This document shows positions 8,539 through 17,202 of a stretch of DNA of 64,000 bases, piece by piece. Position 1 is the stretch's first letter; every line of letters begins with the position of its first letter. A program made the position numbers and the translations under genes. The DNA comes from an uncultured Bdellovibrionales bacterium. Its GTDB lineage: Bacteria > Bdellovibrionota > Bdellovibrionia > Bdellovibrionales > Bdellovibrionaceae. The notes under the pieces were generated by a model. That model was not told the origin of the DNA, ran no database searches, and saw only the letters and a list, made by a program, of their open reading frames with translations. The DNA lies in assembly GCA_903926205.1 (NCBI GenBank), contig CAIYID010000031.1, positions 186,001 through 250,000 of the forward strand. Reading direction: 5' to 3'.

Positions 8539-10983
8539 ATGAGTTTTGACGACAAAGTATTAGAAATCCCAGCCACACTACCTATGTTGCCAGTCAGAGA
8601 CATCGTCGTGTTTCCTTACATGATTTTGCCTTTGTTCGTCGGCAGAGAAGCTTCAATCCGATCAGTAGAAGATGCTTTAGCTAAAAATCGTTTGATTTTT
8701 TTAGCTTCGCAAAAAGAAATCGCGGAAGAAAATCCTTCTGCGGATTCGATCTACACAATTGGAACGATTGCGATGATCATGAGAATGCGCAAGCTTTCAG
8801 ATGGTCGTGTGAAAATTTTAATTCAAGGCGTGGCAAAAGGTCGCGTAAAAAACTTTGTGAAGTCGTCGCCTAGTTTTGAAGTTGAAGTAGAAAAAATCGA
8901 AGAGCTTCCGGTTGCAACTCCGAGTGTTGAATGTGAAGCGCTCATTCGAACCGCTAAAGAAAAAATTGAAAAAATTATTGCTCTTGGTCGTGTGCTTTCT
9001 CCAGATATCTTATTAGTACTGGATGATGTCACTGATCCAGGTCGCTTGGCTGATTTGATCGCCAGCAACCTTGGTGTCAAAGTACAAGATGCTCAAAAAG
9101 TTTTGGAAACGGCGGATCACAAAGAGCGCCTTAAATTAGTTAATGAAATTTTGACTAATGAGCTCGAAGTGCTTCAGGCTCAAACAAAAATGCGAACTGG
9201 CACTAATGCTGGTAATAATGGCAATCCAAAAGATGATGCTTCTAAATCTCAACGCGAATATTTTTTGCGGGAACAAATGCGGCAAATTAAATCTGAGTTA
9301 GGAGAAAATGATTCTAAGTCAGAGGAAATGGAAGAGCTTCGCGAAAAAGTTATGGCCGCAGGAATGCCTCCGACCGTTGAGACTGAAGCCTTGAAACAAC
9401 TTCATCGTTTGGAGCGCATGCATCCAGACGCATCAGAAGCTTCCATGGTTAGAACTTATCTTGATTGGATGGTTGATCTTCCTTGGAATAAAAAATCAGA
9501 AGATTGTCTTGATTTAGTTAACGCAAAAAGAATTTTGGACGAAGACCATTATGATCTTCAAAAGGCAAAAGATCGTGTTCTTGAATTTTTAGCAGTAAGA
9601 AAATTAAAAACATCGATCAAAGGTCCTATCTTGTGTTTTGTTGGCCCTCCAGGGGTTGGAAAAACCTCTATGGGTAAATCGATCGCTCGCTCAATGGGTC
9701 GTGAATATTTCCGAATCGCACTTGGTGGCGTGAAAGATGAGGCCGAAATTCGTGGACATCGCAGAACCTACGTTGGCGCGATGCCCGGAAAAGTGATTCA
9801 AGCTTTGCGACAAATCAAAACGAACAATCCTGTGATTGTTTTGGATGAGATTGATAAATTAGGCTCTGATTTCCGTGGTGACCCAAGCGCCGCCATGTTG
9901 GAAGTTTTGGATCCGGAACAAAATCATTCATTCCGTGACAATTACCTGAATGTTGATTTCGACTTAAGCAACGCTTTGTTTATCGCAACAGCAAACGTGT
10001 TGGAAAATATTCCACCAGCATTGCGCGATCGAATGGAAGTGATTCAGCTTTCTGGTTACACAGAAAATGATAAACTTCTTATCACTAAGGCACACTTAAT
10101 TGATCGACAAATTGAAGCTAATGGTATCACCAAAGAAAATATTCGATTCACCGATGAAGGAATTCAATTCTTAATCGCTCACTATACTCGTGAAGCTGGT
10201 TTACGAAACCTTGAGCGCGAAGTCGGCGGTGTTTGTCGAAAAGTGGCTAAAATGGTCGTGATGGAAGAAGCTTCTTTTGTCGAAGTGACTGGAAAAAATC
10301 TTCCGGATCTTCTTGGCCCGCCTCGCTTCTTAAGAGATGAAAAATTACAAGACTCTCAAATTGGTGTTGTTACTGGTTTAGCTTGGACACAAGCCGGAGG
10401 AGAAGTCTTATTGGTAGAGGCCCTAAAATATAAAGGAAAAGGTGGATTAGTACTAACTGGTCAATTGGGTGATGTGATGAAAGAGTCTGCTCATGCCGCG
10501 ATGACTTATGCACGCGCCCACACTGAAGAGTTAGGAATTCCAGAAGACTTCTTTGATCGATGGGATATTCATATTCATCTTCCTGCGGGAGCAATTCCTA
10601 AGGATGGCCCTAGTGCTGGAGTGACGCTTTCAACCGCTCTGTTGAGCTTGATGACGGATATGCCAGTACGACATGATATCGCAATGACTGGTGAAGTGAC
10701 TCTGCAAGGAAGAGTTTTACCTGTCGGCGGAATTCGTGAAAAATGTTTGGCCGCTTTGAGCCAAGGAATCACTGACGTGATCATACCTTTGCCAAACCAA
10801 AAAGACTTGGCGGACATTCCAAAAGAGTTTAAAGAAAAAATGAATTTTATTTTAGTGGAGAATTTGGACGAGGTTTTTGCAGTGGCTTTCGATAAAAACA
10901 GCAAAGGCACAAAAAAATCTGGCAGTTCAAAAAATAATAAAAAGGGTAAAGGCGGCGGCGCCGCTGCCGCTAGCGCAGCCTAA
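8539..10983 (+). CDS. lon: ATP-dependent protease Lon
   Basis: About 814 residues. The ATG at 8539 follows GCGGAGGAG with good spacing; the longer in-frame extension from 8506 lacks a site. Domains in order: LON substrate-binding N-terminal domain (LPMLPVRDIVVFPYMILPL), helical linker, AAA+ module with Walker A GPPGVGKT and Walker B VIVLDEIDK, then the S16 peptidase domain with the catalytic serine in PKDGPSAG and a downstream lysine in the REKCLAAL region. Cytoplasmic hexameric protease for misfolded and regulatory proteins. The last 25 or so residues form a low-complexity Lys/Gly/Ser tail ending in an Ala run, beyond the usual end of Lon. A single-gene unit preceded by a terminator. Confidence 0.97.
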   Translation: MSFDDKVLEIPATLPMLPVRDIVVFPYMILPLFVGREASIRSVEDALAKNRLIFLASQKEIAEENPSADSIYTIGTIAMIMRMRKLSDGRVKILIQGVAKGRVKNFVKSSPSFEVEVEKIEELPVATPSVECEALIRTAKEKIEKIIALGRVLSPDILLVLDDVTDPGRLADLIASNLGVKVQDAQKVLETADHKERLKLVNEILTNELEVLQAQTKMRTGTNAGNNGNPKDDASKSQREYFLREQMRQIKSELGENDSKSEEMEELREKVMAAGMPPTVETEALKQLHRLERMHPDASEASMVRTYLDWMVDLPWNKKSEDCLDLVNAKRILDEDHYDLQKAKDRVLEFLAVRKLKTSIKGPILCFVGPPGVGKTSMGKSIARSMGREYFRIALGGVKDEAEIRGHRRTYVGAMPGKVIQALRQIKTNNPVIVLDEIDKLGSDFRGDPSAAMLEVLDPEQNHSFRDNYLNVDFDLSNALFIATANVLENIPPALRDRMEVIQLSGYTENDKLLITKAHLIDRQIEANGITKENIRFTDEGIQFLIAHYTREAGLRNLEREVGGVCRKVAKMVVMEEASFVEVTGKNLPDLLGPPRFLRDEKLQDSQIGVVTGLAWTQAGGEVLLVEALKYKGKGGLVLTGQLGDVMKESAHAAMTYARAHTEELGIPEDFFDRWDIHIHLPAGAIPKDGPSAGVTLSTALLSLMTDMPVRHDIAMTGEVTLQGRVLPVGGIREKCLAALSQGITDVIIPLPNQKDLADIPKEFKEKMNFILVENLDEVFAVAFDKNSKGTKKSGSSKNNKKGKGGGAAAASAA

Positions 10984-11031
10984 GTCTTAGCTCTTTATAA
11001 ACACGAAAGATTTTAAGTAAAAGTTAAATGC

Positions 11032-11061
11032 AAGAAAGGTCATCGAGAGAGGGCCTTTCTT
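11032..11061. terminator. Weak candidate terminator between convergent lon and phosphoesterase genes
   Basis: AAGAAAGG (11032-11039) can pair with CCTTTCTT (11054-11061) across a 14-base loop between two convergent genes. The stem is AT-leaning and the T-run is short on either strand, so this is weakly supported. Confidence 0.35.
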
Positions 11062-12230
11062 TAGTCAACTAACGTGAGTGACGTAATTTCGCTAAAGGTA
11101 CCTAGCCGGTCAGGCGGCCCCCAGTATCCAGTCCCGCGGTTCACGTACAATTTCATCGAACCCAATTGATAAAGACCCATCGTGTATTTCTGAAACAAAC
11201 GGATCATTAAACTCCAAGGAATAAACTGTCCGCCATGAGTGTGACCTGAAAGTTGTAAATCAAATTTATAGTGTCGTGCTTCGTCTGCCGTTTTTGGATG
11301 GTGAGAAAGCACAAGTTTAAAATCACAGTTTTCAACTCCATGAATGGCTTTTTCGAAACTTGGCCCTTCCAGAGAAAAATATTTAGCCGCCAAGTCGGTG
11401 ACTCCACAAACAGCAAAACTGGCCGAACCAATTTGAATTTTTTCGTTGGAATTGAGCAGTACTGAAATACCAAGATTTCTAATTTTTTCTATAATTGGAT
11501 GAAAACCCCAATAGTATTCATGATTGCCGGGAACATAAAAAACCCCGTACTTGGCTTTGAGTTTTCGTAAATCATTGATTTCTTCACTAAACCAATGATC
11601 GAGATGGTCAACAATATCCCCTGTCAGAGCAATAATATCTGGTTCCAATCGATTTGTTTGTTTAATTATACTATTTATTTTCGCACGAGAAACTCCGGGG
11701 CCAATGTGAATATCACTGAGTTGTACAATTCGAAGGCCTTGTAAGTCTTTTTTCAAATGCGGCTTTCTTATTTTTATTCGTCGGTTAAATGGGCCGAGGA
11801 ACACCATTAGGCGCCCTAAAAACATCAATATTGGAGGTGCCGCCAGTATAAAAAACGCTTCTGCTTGATTATATATAAAGATTTCCCTGCCGATTAAATA
11901 CGCAAAAAAAGAAGCAACATCGCGAAAAAAGACAAAGGTGAATAAGTAGCTAAAGTAGCCTTGCGCAAAATTTCCAGCCTGCTGCAACTTCACCGCAATT
12001 TTTGATTCGTGGTAATTTGGATTTAGCCAAAAATAGAGAACTACAAATAAAATCCAAAAAACGACAAAAAAGACCCAGGCCACCGCCGCCAATAAAATAA
12101 GTGGAGGAAGATTCGCAAACCGAAATAACTGATTACTAAGATAGACAGCAAAGACTGTACAAAAAATCGGACCAACCACACGCAAGAAAAAACTGCGCTT
12201 TTCTGTTACTTTTGAATTACGTTGTGCCAT
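11061..12230 (-). CDS. Membrane-anchored calcineurin-like metallophosphoesterase (YkuE/YaeI type)
   Basis: 389 residues. The first 160 or so hold several hydrophobic segments (for example around LPPLILLAAVAWVFFVVFW and FFILAAPPILMFLG), so the enzyme is membrane-bound. The C-terminal domain has the full metallophosphoesterase motif series: DIHIGPG, GDIVDH, GNHEYYWG, LSHHP and GHTHGG. Relatives such as YkuE, YaeI and LpxH-like proteins act on phosphoesters at membranes, but the substrate cannot be told here. It is convergent with lon and lies 12 bp downstream of the small HTH gene on the same strand, so the two are probably co-transcribed. Confidence 0.88.
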   Translation of the reverse strand: MAQRNSKVTEKRSFFLRVVGPIFCTVFAVYLSNQLFRFANLPPLILLAAVAWVFFVVFWILFVVLYFWLNPNYHESKIAVKLQQAGNFAQGYFSYLFTFVFFRDVASFFAYLIGREIFIYNQAEAFFILAAPPILMFLGRLMVFLGPFNRRIKIRKPHLKKDLQGLRIVQLSDIHIGPGVSRAKINSIIKQTNRLEPDIIALTGDIVDHLDHWFSEEINDLRKLKAKYGVFYVPGNHEYYWGFHPIIEKIRNLGISVLLNSNEKIQIGSASFAVCGVTDLAAKYFSLEGPSFEKAIHGVENCDFKLVLSHHPKTADEARHYKFDLQLSGHTHGGQFIPWSLMIRLFQKYTMGLYQLGSMKLYVNRGTGYWGPPDRLGTFSEITSLTLVD

Positions 12231-12242
12231 GGAACGGGATTA

Positions 12243-12752
12243 TTATTTTTGTTGACGGTTCAGTCTATCATTTTCTGATTCAAGCACACGCACAAGTGTC
12301 TTTAAATCGAGCAACTCTTCTTTAAGATGTAAGATTTGCTCTTCTTTTTCATGCAGGATTTGTGAATAGGCTTTTTTAAGCTCTGTTAGTAATCGACTGG
12401 CGACCTCCAACACGGGCTCATCTAACGCCCCCGCGGCCGGCGACGTTGATGACGCCACGGACGCGGGTTCTGTAAACGCAGAAGTTTGGGGACCCCCATG
12501 TTGTGCGCTTTGCATTCCGAACATGGGAGCCGACTCGCGAACGGTATGAGCACTCATCAAAGTCTCTTCGCTTATATTTGGGGAGGGGCGATGGACTCGC
12601 TGATGAGTTCCCATAGGATCGTCTTGGATGAAATATTTTCCATCTTCAAAGACGAATCTAATATCTTCCGACTTAATCCTTCGTCGAAGGGTACTGATAC
12701 TCACCCTATACTTGGATGAGTATTCAGCTAGTGGTAGATATTGAGCTGTCAT
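12243..12752 (-). CDS. Small HTH protein with C-terminal coiled coil, function unknown
   Basis: 169 residues. The N-terminal 50 or so (LAEYSSKYRVSISTLRRRIKSEDIRFVFEDGKYFI) look like a MerR/excisionase-type winged helix-turn-helix: a helix-turn-helix with RRR in the recognition position, then a wing ending in YFI. The middle (about 50-115) is low-complexity, rich in Ser, Pro, Ala and His. The last 50 residues form a strong coiled coil (LLTELKKAYSQILHEKEEQ ... LESENDRLNRQ). This fits a dimeric DNA-binding regulator or DNA-structuring protein. A pair of GTCACT half-sites one helical turn apart lies 16 bp before its start codon and could be an autoregulatory site. No specific family recognised. 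Confidence 0.7.
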   Translation of the reverse strand: MTAQYLPLAEYSSKYRVSISTLRRRIKSEDIRFVFEDGKYFIQDDPMGTHQRVHRPSPNISEETLMSAHTVRESAPMFGMQSAQHGGPQTSAFTEPASVASSTSPAAGALDEPVLEVASRLLTELKKAYSQILHEKEEQILHLKEELLDLKTLVRVLESENDRLNRQQK

Positions 12753-12767
12753 TTTCGAACTCCTGTG

Positions 12768-12784
12768 GTCACTAACTAGTCACT
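12768..12784. promoter_or_regulatory. Direct-repeat candidate operator upstream of the HTH gene
   Basis: GTCACT occurs twice at an 11-bp period (12768-12773 and 12779-12784), within the longer imperfect repeats GTCACTAAC and GTCACTTAAC. It lies in the 184-bp divergent region between the HTH gene and the patatin gene, close to the HTH start. Tandem sites on one face of the helix suit a dimeric regulator. No binding evidence; nothing else recognisable was seen in the rest of this gap. Confidence 0.35.
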
Positions 12785-12936
12785 TAACCAAAATTTCTCA
12801 ACGAACTGTTTTGGCTTCTGGATAAGCATAACAAGAAGCATTCATGTGTCAAATTTGTTATTCATTTATTTTTTTGGCTATTCTTTTTCTAGCATAAGGT
12901 CTGGTTAATCACCCATTTTCGTGAAATAGTTAAGGT

Positions 12937-14142
12937 ATGGCGATACGACTTAAAAACAAGAAAAAGATCGGTTTAGTGCTCAGTGGAGGCGGAATTAAGG
13001 CCGCTGCTTTTCATCTTGGTGTTTGTATGGCTCTTAAGGAAAAAGGCTTCCGTTTTGCCGGAGGAACCAAAGACCAGGTTGCACGATCCTTTCCAGATGA
13101 TGATCCAAAGACTATTCGAATTTACGTAGGCTCTTCAGCGGGCTCTTTTGTTGCTTCTATTTTGGCTGCTGGCTATTCAGTTGAGTCTTTAATTGGTGCT
13201 TTTGAGGTCGGAGCTGGTCAAAAACCACATTATTTGGATGAATTGAATAGTCATTTAAAGCCAATCAGCTATCGTGATCTTTTTCATTTAAATAGCAAAA
13301 GCCTTCTTTTTTCTCTTCCAAATGCCTTGCGCGCAAAATCTTTAATTTCTGGTGGATTTGAAGCTCTTTTAAAAGAGAAGTTTAAAGTGAACGGTCTTTT
13401 TACGACAAAACGAATTGAGAAATATCTTCGCCAGCATGCGTTAACGCATAACGAGTTTTCTCAGCTTGGAGTAGAGCTTTTTATTGTCAGCACTCAGCTG
13501 AACCAGGCACGAAAAGTGATTTTTGGTAATTTTGCAGAAACGACAAAAACAGAGCATGTAAAATTCGTTAATTATGCCAAAATTTCCGATGCTGTCGCGG
13601 CATCCACAAGTCTTCCTCCTGTTTACTCTCCTTATGGAATTCGTCGCCCCGATGGGAAACAGATGTTCTTTTTTGACGGAGAGATCCGCGACACTCTTTC
13701 GACCCATGTTGCGGCCGACCATGGTGCTGACCTTGTTATCTCTAGCTACTCCGTCCAGCCTTATGAATACACCGATGAGATCGGAAGTTTGGACAAATAT
13801 GGAATTCCAGCAATCATCAACCAAGCTTTGTATCAAGTTTTGCAGCAAAAGATTGATCGACATATCATTCATCAACAAGACATGAAGGCGATTTATTCAG
13901 CCATCGACGGTTACTTCAAGCAAAACAATCTACCAGACCAACATCGGGAAAAAGTATTAGAGATTATTCGTCAGCGCGTGAATTACAAACCAGACGTTGA
14001 TTACATTTATATTCATCCTCGCGGACAAAATTATGAAATGTTCTTTGCTGATCATTTCAGTCTAAATCCAGCAACGCTTGAAAAGATTCTGCGCATCGGG
14101 TTTCGATCGGGAATCAATGTTCTTAGGCGTTACGATTTTTAA
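12937..14142 (+). CDS. Patatin-like phospholipase
   Basis: 401 residues with no signal peptide. The oxyanion-hole glycine loop (GLVLSGGGIKAAAFHLGV) is followed by the nucleophile elbow GSSAG (about residues 67-71) and, about 180 residues on, the aspartate of the Ser-Asp dyad in FFDGEIRD. These are the marks of patatin-family lipid acyl hydrolases. In predatory or pathogenic bacteria such enzymes can act on host membranes, but with no export signal this one may act on the cell's own lipids. It stands alone: divergent from the HTH gene and convergent with nuoN, with 3 bp between stops. The ATG at 12937 has AAGG just before it, close to the start codon. Confidence 0.9.
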   Translation: MAIRLKNKKKIGLVLSGGGIKAAAFHLGVCMALKEKGFRFAGGTKDQVARSFPDDDPKTIRIYVGSSAGSFVASILAAGYSVESLIGAFEVGAGQKPHYLDELNSHLKPISYRDLFHLNSKSLLFSLPNALRAKSLISGGFEALLKEKFKVNGLFTTKRIEKYLRQHALTHNEFSQLGVELFIVSTQLNQARKVIFGNFAETTKTEHVKFVNYAKISDAVAASTSLPPVYSPYGIRRPDGKQMFFFDGEIRDTLSTHVAADHGADLVISSYSVQPYEYTDEIGSLDKYGIPAIINQALYQVLQQKIDRHIIHQQDMKAIYSAIDGYFKQNNLPDQHREKVLEIIRQRVNYKPDVDYIYIHPRGQNYEMFFADHFSLNPATLEKILRIGFRSGINVLRRYDF

Positions 14143-14145
14143 GTT

Positions 14146-15621
14146 TTATGACAGCGCTTTTTCTACAAGGGTATAAATAGGTCCGGAAAAAATACCCAAA
14201 AGAACAACAAAGACCGCCGAAGCAAACACGGCAAACCTTGTGGCGCCCATTTCTAAATTAGCATCCCCTGCCTCACCCTCTTTCATATACATCACGACAA
14301 TAGGACGAAGGTAATAGTAGGCGCTAATCACTGAATTAAGAACACCCCAAAGAGCTAACCAAATCAGTCCTTCACCGATGGCAGAGGTAAATAAATAAAA
14401 TTTACCGAAAAACCCAATTGTGGGCGGAACTCCTGCTAAGGATAAAAGAAAAATGGTTAAACAAAGAGCCATTACGGGATTCTTTTTGGAATAGCCTGCT
14501 AAATCGTCAATTTGAATTTTAGAGTTTTCATTTTTTTCAAAAAGCGAAACCACAGCAAAGGCACCCAAAGTCATCAATGAGTAGCCGATCAAATAGAAGA
14601 TGACTCCTGAAGCGCCAAAGCTTGTCCGCTCACTAACGCCAACGGTAATAATTCCCACCAAAATATATCCAGAATGAGCAATGCTTGAGTAAGCCAGCAT
14701 TCTCTTGAAATTATTTTGAATTATTGCGGCTACGTTGCCGATGATCATCGTGAGAACTGCCAACCACTGTAAAAAATTAAAAAGATTTTCAGATCCTACC
14801 AATGATTTTGTCGTAATAATTCGCAAGAAAGCCGCGAAGGAAACTGCCTTTACCGCTGTTGCCATCAGGGCCGTATGTGGTGTCGGAGCACCTTGATAAA
14901 CATCCGGAGTCCATGCGTGAAATGGGGCAATGGAAACTTTGAAACAAAAGCCGACGATCACTAAAACAATTCCAATTAAAAACAATCGATTGGTCGAAAT
15001 CAACTGACCTGTTTGTTGAACAATTTCTGGAATGTATGTGCTTCCTGTTGTTCCAAACAAGAAAGAAATCCCATATAAAAACAAAGCCGAGGCAAATGAA
15101 CCTAAAATAAAATATTTAAATGCGGCCTCTTTGGAAAGTTTTTGCTCGTGAGACATGGCAATCATTAAATAAAGCGCCAAAGACATGGTTTCTAAACCGA
15201 TAAAAAGAATGAGTAAATCTGCCGCTGAAACCAAAATCAGCATTCCTAACACACTTGAAAGCGTTAAAAATACTAGTTCTGAAAATTGCTCTCCATTTGT
15301 TGAAGGATTGTCGTGCATCAACATTAAAGCCACAGCTGATGCGATCAGCGCCGTTAATCCAACCCAAAAGGAAACTCCATCAATAACTAAAGCATTTGCA
15401 AAAATCATTGGATTTGAACTGTGCTCGAGGGCCATATAAACAGTCATATGCAAAATGGCTGCGGCCATCAGGCCACCAAGACCTTGAAATAAGGTTGCTT
15501 CAGAAGATTGTTCACGATTTCCTCGAAGAACCTTTATGGTTATTGGAATTAAGCTCGCTAAAAACAAAACGATCATTGGCGATATTCGAATTATGTCAGC
15601 TAATCCAATATTGAAATTCAT
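14146..15621 (-). CDS. nuoN: NADH-quinone oxidoreductase subunit N
   Basis: 491 residues, almost entirely membrane helices, in the Mrp-antiporter-like family of complex I proton channels. Recognisable segments are GLETMSLALY, KYFILGSFASALFLYG, the lysine-bearing KVSIAPFHAWTPDVYQGAPTP and KRMLAYSSIAHSGYIL. It couples quinone reduction to proton pumping in the cytoplasmic membrane. Its ATG overlaps the nuoM stop by 4 bp (ATGA), so the two are translationally coupled. Last gene of the membrane-arm cluster. Confidence 0.96.
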   Translation of the reverse strand: MNFNIGLADIIRISPMIVLFLASLIPITIKVLRGNREQSSEATLFQGLGGLMAAAILHMTVYMALEHSSNPMIFANALVIDGVSFWVGLTALIASAVALMLMHDNPSTNGEQFSELVFLTLSSVLGMLILVSAADLLILFIGLETMSLALYLMIAMSHEQKLSKEAAFKYFILGSFASALFLYGISFLFGTTGSTYIPEIVQQTGQLISTNRLFLIGIVLVIVGFCFKVSIAPFHAWTPDVYQGAPTPHTALMATAVKAVSFAAFLRIITTKSLVGSENLFNFLQWLAVLTMIIGNVAAIIQNNFKRMLAYSSIAHSGYILVGIITVGVSERTSFGASGVIFYLIGYSLMTLGAFAVVSLFEKNENSKIQIDDLAGYSKKNPVMALCLTIFLLSLAGVPPTIGFFGKFYLFTSAIGEGLIWLALWGVLNSVISAYYYLRPIVVMYMKEGEAGDANLEMGATRFAVFASAVFVVLLGIFSGPIYTLVEKALS

Positions 15622-17198
15622 TGAGCGTCTCCAGTTTTTTGGGTGCTGATTGCGGCGGTTTTTGTTTCTGGCCCTAAATCATTTTGGCCTTTAATAACCA
15701 ATTGATAGTTCGTTCGATCATTAACCAAGTGATCTATGCTGGCTTTCGAAAGATCTAGAAATTGATTTGGAAATAATCCCATCCAAAAAACCATCAAAAC
15801 CATTGGCGCTAAAACACACAGTTCGCGTAAACTTAAATCATGCAGAGGATGATGCTCATCTTTAACAAGTTCACCTTTTTCACCAAAAAAGACTCGTTTA
15901 AACATCCATAACATATAGACAGCACCAAGAATTACACCTGTGACTGCGACATAAGCGAAAGCGGGCTCTGCCTTAAAGCTTCCAAGTAAAATAAGGAATT
16001 CTCCAATAAAGCCATTGGTCATTGGAACCGCAATACTAGAAAGCGTGATCACAAAAAAAGCGATTGTAAAAAGTGGTAATACTGAAGCTAAACCGCCATA
16101 TTTTGAAATTTCGCGTGAGTGCGTTCGCTCATAAATCATTCCAACCAATAAGAAGAGAGCCCCTGTGCTTACGCCATGATTCAACATTTGGTACAAACTT
16201 CCAGACATCCCAAAATGATTAAAAGTAAATAATCCAAGCAAAATATAGCCCATGTGAGAAACTGAAGAATATGCGACTAGTTTTTTTATGTCTGGCTGAA
16301 CCATTGCAACCAATGCTCCATAAACAATACCAACCACTCCGACAGTCATAAAGAGCCAGGCCCAATATTCGGAGGCCTCTGGAAAAAGAGGAATCGTCCA
16401 CCGCATAAATCCGTAGGTCCCCATTTTCAACATCACGCCGGCAAGAATCACAGATCCTGGTGTTGGCGCTTCTACGTGGGCATCGGGCAACCAGGTGTGA
16501 AAAGGAAAAACGGGAACCTTGATTGCAAAAGCCAGGGCAAAGGCAAAAAAGAGAAGTGTTTGTAGAGTGAAAAATTGACCGCCGACAAAGGGAATTTTTA
16601 ATTTGTAGAAATCAAGTATACTTGCACTCATTGTTCCCAAAGTTTCTTGGGTAAGAAACATAAGGTAAATAATTGCAATCAACATCAAAACAGAGCCAAA
16701 CATCGTGTAAATAAAAAACTTCACCGTGGCGTAGATTCGACGTTGACCGCCCCAAATCCCGATCATGAAATACATCGGGACCAACGAGAGTTCCCAAAAT
16801 AAATAGAAAAAGATCGCATCCATCGCCAAAAAAGTACCGATCATCGCTGTTTGTAGAACAAAAACAGAGATGAGAAATCCTTTCACGCGATTTTCAATAG
16901 CATTCCAAGCTCCTAATAAAACAATTGGCATAATGAAAGTTGTTAAAAGCACGAGCCATAAAGACAAACCATCGAGACCTAAAAAGTAACTAATTCCAAA
17001 GCGCTCAATCCAAGGAAACTTTTCAACCATTTGGAGGGCCGCCGTTGAGGAATCAAATTGCGCAAGCATTGCCAAGCTTGCGAGAAATTCGATAACAGCA
17101 AAACCTAGAGCCAAATGCCGAAGCGTTCTTTCGTTGGGCCAAAAAGCTAAAGCCAAAGCGAAAATAAGGGGTAAAAATGTTACAGCAGAAAGAATCAT
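15618..17198 (-). CDS. nuoM: NADH-quinone oxidoreductase subunit M
   Basis: 526 residues with about 14 membrane helices. The antiporter-like core is clear: LFWELSLVPMYFMIGIWGG, with the conserved Glu in a membrane helix; KVPVFPFHTWLPDAHVEAPTPGSV; and KKLVAYSSVSHMGYILLG with the channel lysines. The C-terminal 40 residues are hydrophilic and extend beyond the last helix. The start is supported by GAGG seven bases before the ATG. It lies 4 bp after nuoL and overlaps nuoN. Confidence 0.97.
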   Translation of the reverse strand: MILSAVTFLPLIFALALAFWPNERTLRHLALGFAVIEFLASLAMLAQFDSSTAALQMVEKFPWIERFGISYFLGLDGLSLWLVLLTTFIMPIVLLGAWNAIENRVKGFLISVFVLQTAMIGTFLAMDAIFFYLFWELSLVPMYFMIGIWGGQRRIYATVKFFIYTMFGSVLMLIAIIYLMFLTQETLGTMSASILDFYKLKIPFVGGQFFTLQTLLFFAFALAFAIKVPVFPFHTWLPDAHVEAPTPGSVILAGVMLKMGTYGFMRWTIPLFPEASEYWAWLFMTVGVVGIVYGALVAMVQPDIKKLVAYSSVSHMGYILLGLFTFNHFGMSGSLYQMLNHGVSTGALFLLVGMIYERTHSREISKYGGLASVLPLFTIAFFVITLSSIAVPMTNGFIGEFLILLGSFKAEPAFAYVAVTGVILGAVYMLWMFKRVFFGEKGELVKDEHHPLHDLSLRELCVLAPMVLMVFWMGLFPNQFLDLSKASIDHLVNDRTNYQLVIKGQNDLGPETKTAAISTQKTGDAQ

Positions 17199-17202
17199 GA
17201 TA

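Noticed and set aside
12243-14142. A toxin-antitoxin or mobile-element origin for the HTH gene and patatin
   Set aside because: No transposase, integrase, terminal repeats or tRNA boundary; the divergent genes have ordinary composition for the window.
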